Shown: piece by piece, positions 5,649-8,669 of the stretch
Layout of the letters: every line of letters starts with the position of its first letter
Numbering within the stretch: position 1 is the first letter of the stretch
Origin: Bacteroidia bacterium
Lineage (GTDB): Bacteria > Bacteroidota > Bacteroidia > Flavobacteriales > Flavobacteriaceae
DNA: 8,669 nt
NCBI GenBank assembly: GCA_018679315.1
Contig: JAHHLF010000351.1
Location: 1 to 8,669, forward strand
Direction: 5' to 3'
Made by a program: the position numbers and the translations under genes
Notes under the pieces: generated by a model
Seen by the model: the letters and a program-made list of their open reading frames with translations, nothing else
The model's database searches: none
What the model was told of the DNA's origin: nothing

Positions 5649-6966
5649 GGGGCAGTGTGAATTTTATTTGTTTAAGTCTTTTCTTATCCAGACTTTCTAC
5701 CAGAAATTGGTAGTCATTGAATCTGATCTTTTCACCGCGTCTTGGAAACTTTCCAGCGATCTCAAGCACAAATCCTGCAATTGTTTCGGATTCTCCCTTT
5801 TGTTCCTCGAACAGCTCTTCATCATCCAGCTTAACCGCCCGATAAAACTCCTTTAATGTTGTCTTTCCATCAAAAACATAGTTGTATTCATCAATTTTTG
5901 AAAAGATCAGGTCTTCATCATCAAATTCATCGCTGATATCCCCTACGATCTCCTCTATAATATCTTCCATGGTTACGATACCAGAAGTCCCACCGTATTC
6001 ATCCACTACAACGGCCAAATGGTTTTTCTTTTCCTGGAACTCTAATAGTAAATCATCCAATTTTTTATTTTCCGGCACAAAATAAGGTTCCCTGATAAGG
6101 TCGGACCATTTATATATCTTCTTATCCAGATGGGGCAACAGATCCTTAACGTGCAAAATTCCCAACACATTATCCATGCTTTCAGAGAAGACAGGAATTC
6201 GTGAATATCCATGTTTTTGGATCTCGGTTATTACTTCTTGAAATTGCATCTCTTCGTTCAAAGCAAATATGTCTATTCGCGGGCGCATTACCTGCTTGGT
6301 ATCCGTATTCCCGAATGAAACGATCCCTTCCAGAATCTTTTGTTCTTCCTTAGTCGTATCGCCCTCAGATGTTAATTCAAGGGCCTGAGATAAATGATCT
6401 ACAGAAAGATTAGACTTTCTCCTTCCTAATTTGGTATACATTAGGATGCTAGCGCCGCGCATGGGCCTGCTTAAGGGGCTAAATAGAATGTCGAGCACTC
6501 TGAGCGGATAGGCCATAAAGAATGAAAATGCCCGCCGATTCCTATTGGCATAGATCTTAGGCAAGATCTCCCCGAACATAAGGATCAGGAAGGTAGCGAC
6601 AACCACTTCCAGCAAGAAACGAAGTGAAACAAGATCGAACACTCTGAAAGTTATCTGCTTAAAAAGGGTATCCCCAATAGAATTAAAAAGGAGGACTATT
6701 CCAATATTGATCGAATTATTGGCTATCAATATCGTAGCCAGAAGTCTTTTGGGCTTTTTGAGAAGACGGACAAGTATTTTTCCCCTGGCTGTTTTCTCTT
6801 GCTCTATCTCGTTGATCTCCGTTTTTGATAAACCAAACAAAGCCACTTCGGCTCCGGAGATCATTGCTGAGCAGCCCAAAAGCAATAGAAGAGTAACGCA
6901 TTTAATTAGAAACACGGTATCAAGGGTCAATAAACTAATCAGTGAACTCAAAGGATCAGGATCCAA
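5641..6966 (-). CDS. gldE: Gliding motility-associated membrane protein GldE (CNNM/CorC-like, CBS domains)
   Basis: GldE is an inner-membrane protein associated with gliding motility and belongs to the hemolysin-C/CorC/CNNM group, whose members are linked to magnesium and cobalt transport. The 441-residue protein has an N-terminal DUF21/CNNM membrane domain (about 20-205) with GAEVALFGLS, NNSINIGIV and FGEILPK. A pair of CBS domains follows at about 225-283 (VMRPRIDIFAL, GYSRIPVF, LGILHVKDLL) and 290-345 (VVVDEYGGTSGIVTMEDIIEEIVGDI), then a CorC_HlyC domain at about 355-437. No in-frame ATG occurs between the preceding stop and residue 35, which is already inside helix 1. The best start is the TTG at 6964-6966, giving a DPDP N-terminus. 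It follows ssb by 24 bases and overlaps gldD by 8. Whether it moves ions in its gliding role is not shown. Confidence 0.93.
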   Translation of the reverse strand: MDPDPLSSLISLLTLDTVFLIKCVTLLLLLGCSAMISGAEVALFGLSKTEINEIEQEKTARGKILVRLLKKPKRLLATILIANNSINIGIVLLFNSIGDTLFKQITFRVFDLVSLRFLLEVVVATFLILMFGEILPKIYANRNRRAFSFFMAYPLRVLDILFSPLSRPMRGASILMYTKLGRRKSNLSVDHLSQALELTSEGDTTKEEQKILEGIVSFGNTDTKQVMRPRIDIFALNEEMQFQEVITEIQKHGYSRIPVFSESMDNVLGILHVKDLLPHLDKKIYKWSDLIREPYFVPENKKLDDLLLEFQEKKNHLAVVVDEYGGTSGIVTMEDIIEEIVGDISDEFDDEDLIFSKIDEYNYVFDGKTTLKEFYRAVKLDDEELFEEQKGESETIAGFVLEIAGKFPRRGEKIRFNDYQFLVESLDKKRLKQIKFTLPHV

Positions 6967-6990
6967 TAGCGACTTGTTTTAAAAGCTTGA

Positions 6991-7452
6991 TTAGAACGGT
7001 AGATCGTCTTCCTCGGCAGAAGCCATCGGTTCAACAGAAGGAGATGTGTCGGCTTCTGTTTTCATTGGTTGCGCCGGCTCGTTAGACATAGGATTAGCCG
7101 ACTGATTAGAATCGCTCTTATTGGACAGGAAGGTAAAGTCCTGTACATGAACCTCTGTCGTATACCGGTTATTTCCATCTTCTCCCTGCCATTGCCGGGT
7201 CTTCAACCGACCTTCCACATAGATCTTATCTCCTTTACTCAAATATTTTTCACAGATCTCTGCTGCTTTATTTCGGACTACGATATTGTGCCATTCTGTA
7301 TTGGTCACTTTTTCACCGCTCTGCCGATTTGTATAGGTTTCATTGGTAGCCAATGGGAACCGGCCAATACAATTACCTCCTTCGAAATAATGCATCTTTA
7401 CTTCATCTCCAAGATGCCCTATTAGCATCACTTTATTTAATGTTCCGCTCAT
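6991..7452 (-). CDS. ssb: Single-stranded DNA-binding protein
   Basis: SSB coats single-stranded DNA during replication, recombination and repair and recruits partner enzymes through its C-terminal tip. The 153-residue protein has an N-terminal OB fold (about 1-112) with MSGTLNKVMLIGHLG, the FPLATNE and EWHNIVV strands, and YVEGRLKTRQW. A flexible Ser/Asn/Pro/Met-rich linker (about 113-145) follows, and the protein ends in the acidic tip EEDDLPF, which is the partner-binding motif. The length is usual. The ATG at 7450-7452 has only an A/T-rich stretch before it, normal for the phylum. It starts 15 bases after the mutY stop, so it is transcribed with mutY. This is the gld-linked ssb copy found in many flavobacteria; genomes may carry additional copies. 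Confidence 0.96.
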   Translation of the reverse strand: MSGTLNKVMLIGHLGDEVKMHYFEGGNCIGRFPLATNETYTNRQSGEKVTNTEWHNIVVRNKAAEICEKYLSKGDKIYVEGRLKTRQWQGEDGNNRYTTEVHVQDFTFLSNKSDSNQSANPMSNEPAQPMKTEADTSPSVEPMASAEEDDLPF

Positions 7453-7467
7453 AATTTTAATATTGGG

Positions 7468-8535
7468 TTAAAAGTACGAATTTTTAAAAGCACTGATGGC
7501 TTCTTGAATTAAAACCGGGACTGGTAATTGCTCTACTTCCTCCCAGGGTGTTCCATCTTGCACAAGCTCAGGCGTTTTGACGATCCAAAACCTTGTATAT
7601 AGGTGTTGATGGGATAATTTATGAACTTTATCCTTTGGATAGAGCTGACCGGTAATCTGATAGTTCTTAAGGCCTAATATCCCTTTTGAAGCTGTTCTAA
7701 TATCAGTGCTGTTGATCGGGCCATTTGTTTCCAGCAATGGAAATTCAAATAAATGTTGCCAAATATCCATGGGTCCTCTCCGGATCATACGTGTGTTGGC
7801 CGATCTATCCAGGATCAACAAGTAATTAAAATATCGTTTCCGAACCGGTTTCTTGCTCTTTTTCACAGGACGCATCGTGATCGTATTTCGGGCGAGGGCC
7901 AGGCACCCGTCAGAAATAGGACAGGATTCACATAAGGGACTCGATGGCTTGCATATTATGGCGCCTACTTCCATTATCCCCTGGTTGTAATCCCCAGGTC
8001 TATCCTTATCTATAATTTCGTTGGCCAGGGTTTTAAAATACTTAGTACCCTGGGAGCTGTCTATTGAATTATTAATATCAAAATATCTGGATAAGACCCG
8101 ATATACATTTCCATCCAAAACAGCTTTTTTCTCGTTAAAACAAATAGAAGCAATTGCACTGGCTGTATAATCCCCTACCCCTTTTAATTTCAGTAATTCC
8201 TCGTAATTATCAGGGAATTCACCTTGAAGTTCTCCTACAATAAACTTGGCTGTTTCATGCATATTTCTGGCACGGGAATAATAGCCCAGGCCCTGCCAAT
8301 CCTTAAGAATTTCCGATTCCGATGCCTCTGAAAGTGAAAATATAGAAGGATATTTGCTTATAAAAGCAGAAAAGTAAGGTAATCCTTGCGCAATGCGTGT
8401 TTGTTGCATAATAATTTCTGACAGCCAAACGGGATATGGGTCTTTCGTATTGCGCCACGGTAAATGCCGTTTATTTCTGTCATACCAATTCAGAATTTTT
8501 TGCGAAAACGATATAGCTGTTATAATAGATGTCAA
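7468..8535 (-). CDS. mutY: A/G-specific adenine DNA glycosylase MutY
   Basis: MutY removes adenine mispaired with 8-oxoguanine, preventing G:C to T:A transversions. The 355-residue protein has LPWRNTKDPYPVWLSEIIMQQTR with catalytic Glu40, a helix-hairpin-helix at LKGVGDYTASAIAS (117-130) and catalytic Asp141 in VLDGNV. The [4Fe-4S] cluster ligands are Cys195, 202, 205 and 211 (spacing C-X6-C-X2-C-X5-C). A C-terminal NUDIX-like domain from about 230 recognises 8-oxoguanine and includes the LSHQHL segment, matching the Ser/His of the E. coli FSH loop. There is no ATG in frame before residue 43. The TTG at 8533-8535, preceded by AGAAAG, is the best start and fits the length of relatives. It is the first gene of the mutY-ssb-gldE-gldD operon and is divergent from the HU-family gene. 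Confidence 0.95.
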   Translation of the reverse strand: MTSIITAISFSQKILNWYDRNKRHLPWRNTKDPYPVWLSEIIMQQTRIAQGLPYFSAFISKYPSIFSLSEASESEILKDWQGLGYYSRARNMHETAKFIVGELQGEFPDNYEELLKLKGVGDYTASAIASICFNEKKAVLDGNVYRVLSRYFDINNSIDSSQGTKYFKTLANEIIDKDRPGDYNQGIMEVGAIICKPSSPLCESCPISDGCLALARNTITMRPVKKSKKPVRKRYFNYLLILDRSANTRMIRRGPMDIWQHLFEFPLLETNGPINSTDIRTASKGILGLKNYQITGQLYPKDKVHKLSHQHLYTRFWIVKTPELVQDGTPWEEVEQLPVPVLIQEAISAFKNSYF

Positions 8536-8553
8536 AGTATTGCTTTCTACATT

Positions 8554-8561
8554 TAAAATTA
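8554..8561 (-). promoter_or_regulatory. Possible -7 element for the mutY operon
   Basis: TAATTTTA (8561-8554, - strand) matches TAnnTTTG except for the last base and lies about 19 bases before the TTG start at 8535. No spaced TTG is evident upstream, so the call is weak. The operon must start in this 100-base divergent region unless transcription comes from elsewhere. Confidence 0.3.
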
Positions 8562-8593
8562 GGCTATTAGCGGGATGTAACGAATTAAATTTT

Positions 8594-8601
8594 TATATTT
8601 G
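8594..8601 (+). promoter_or_regulatory. Bacteroidota-type -7 promoter element for the HU-family gene
   Basis: TATATTTG matches TAnnTTTG exactly and is followed by GC, as in the strong rplU promoter. It lies 34 bases before the ATG at 8636. No clear TTG is present 17-23 bases upstream, so the -33 element is not identified. Confidence 0.6.
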
Positions 8602-8635
8602 CCTGCCTGAAAAACTTACATAAACTAAAATCAAA

Positions 8636-8669
8636 ATGACTAAAGCTGACATTGTTTCGAGGATTTCGG
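8636..8669 (+). CDS. HU/IHF-family DNA-binding protein, 3' part beyond the window
   Basis: Only the first 11 codons are present: MTKADIVSRIS. This is the usual start of Bacteroidota HU/integration-host-factor proteins (MTKADIV followed by helix 1), which bend and compact DNA as dimers. The position, divergent from mutY, agrees with the common flavobacterial arrangement. It has an exact -7 promoter motif upstream. The fragment is short, so the call rests on the N-terminal signature and the neighbourhood. Confidence 0.8.
   Translation, partial: MTKADIVSRIS

Noticed and set aside
5142..6085. Several + strand frames of 67-97 codons opposite gldD and gldE
   Set aside because: They are opposite well-supported genes and have no recognisable features; the Ser/Ile-rich one at 5882-6085 mirrors acidic codons of the GldE CBS/CorC region.
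1..8669. Mobile element, CRISPR array, tRNA/rRNA or defence system
   Set aside because: I saw no transposase, direct-repeat array, tRNA cloverleaf, integrase or nuclease-type defence gene; composition and gene style are even across the window.

Overview
The window looks like ordinary chromosome from a marine-type member of the Flavobacteriaceae (phylum Bacteroidota). The evidence is the mutY-ssb-gldE-gldD gene order with its two gliding-motility genes, a ribosomal protein L21 with a long Lys/Ala/Pro tail, Bacteroidota-type promoters (TAnnTTTG at -7), weak Shine-Dalgarno sequences, AT-rich intergenic DNA, and DUF4199-type and lipoprotein genes typical of the group. I see no mobile element, CRISPR array, tRNA, rRNA or prophage gene. 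Coding density is high and no gene-free stretch exceeds 300 bases.

Layout, left to right. The window opens inside ahcY (S-adenosylhomocysteine hydrolase, + strand), which ends at a strong bidirectional hairpin terminator shared with the convergent rplU-rpmA ribosomal operon (- strand). Next on the - strand are a small four-helix membrane protein (DUF4199-like) and a ten-helix EamA/DMT transporter. A short divergent promoter region separates the transporter from a small + strand lipoprotein gene. That gene converges, 13 bases apart, on the last gene of a long - strand operon.

The operon reads mutY, ssb, gldE, gldD, then a serine racemase/threonine dehydratase-like PLP enzyme. Its junctions are tight: 15 bases, 24 bases, an 8-base overlap and a 4-base ATGA overlap. 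It joins DNA repair (MutY), single-strand DNA binding (SSB), two membrane-associated proteins needed for gliding and the linked type IX secretion machinery (GldE, GldD), and an amino-acid enzyme. Upstream of mutY, divergently transcribed, is the start of an HU/IHF-family DNA-binding protein gene cut by the window edge.

I found no clearly new multi-gene system. The points most worth a second look are the L21 protein with a C-terminal Rho_N/SAP-like domain, the PLP enzyme coupled by ATGA overlap to gldD and retaining the serine-racemase metal site, the apparent TTG starts of gldE and mutY, and the overlap of a terminator-like hairpin with the rplU promoter.
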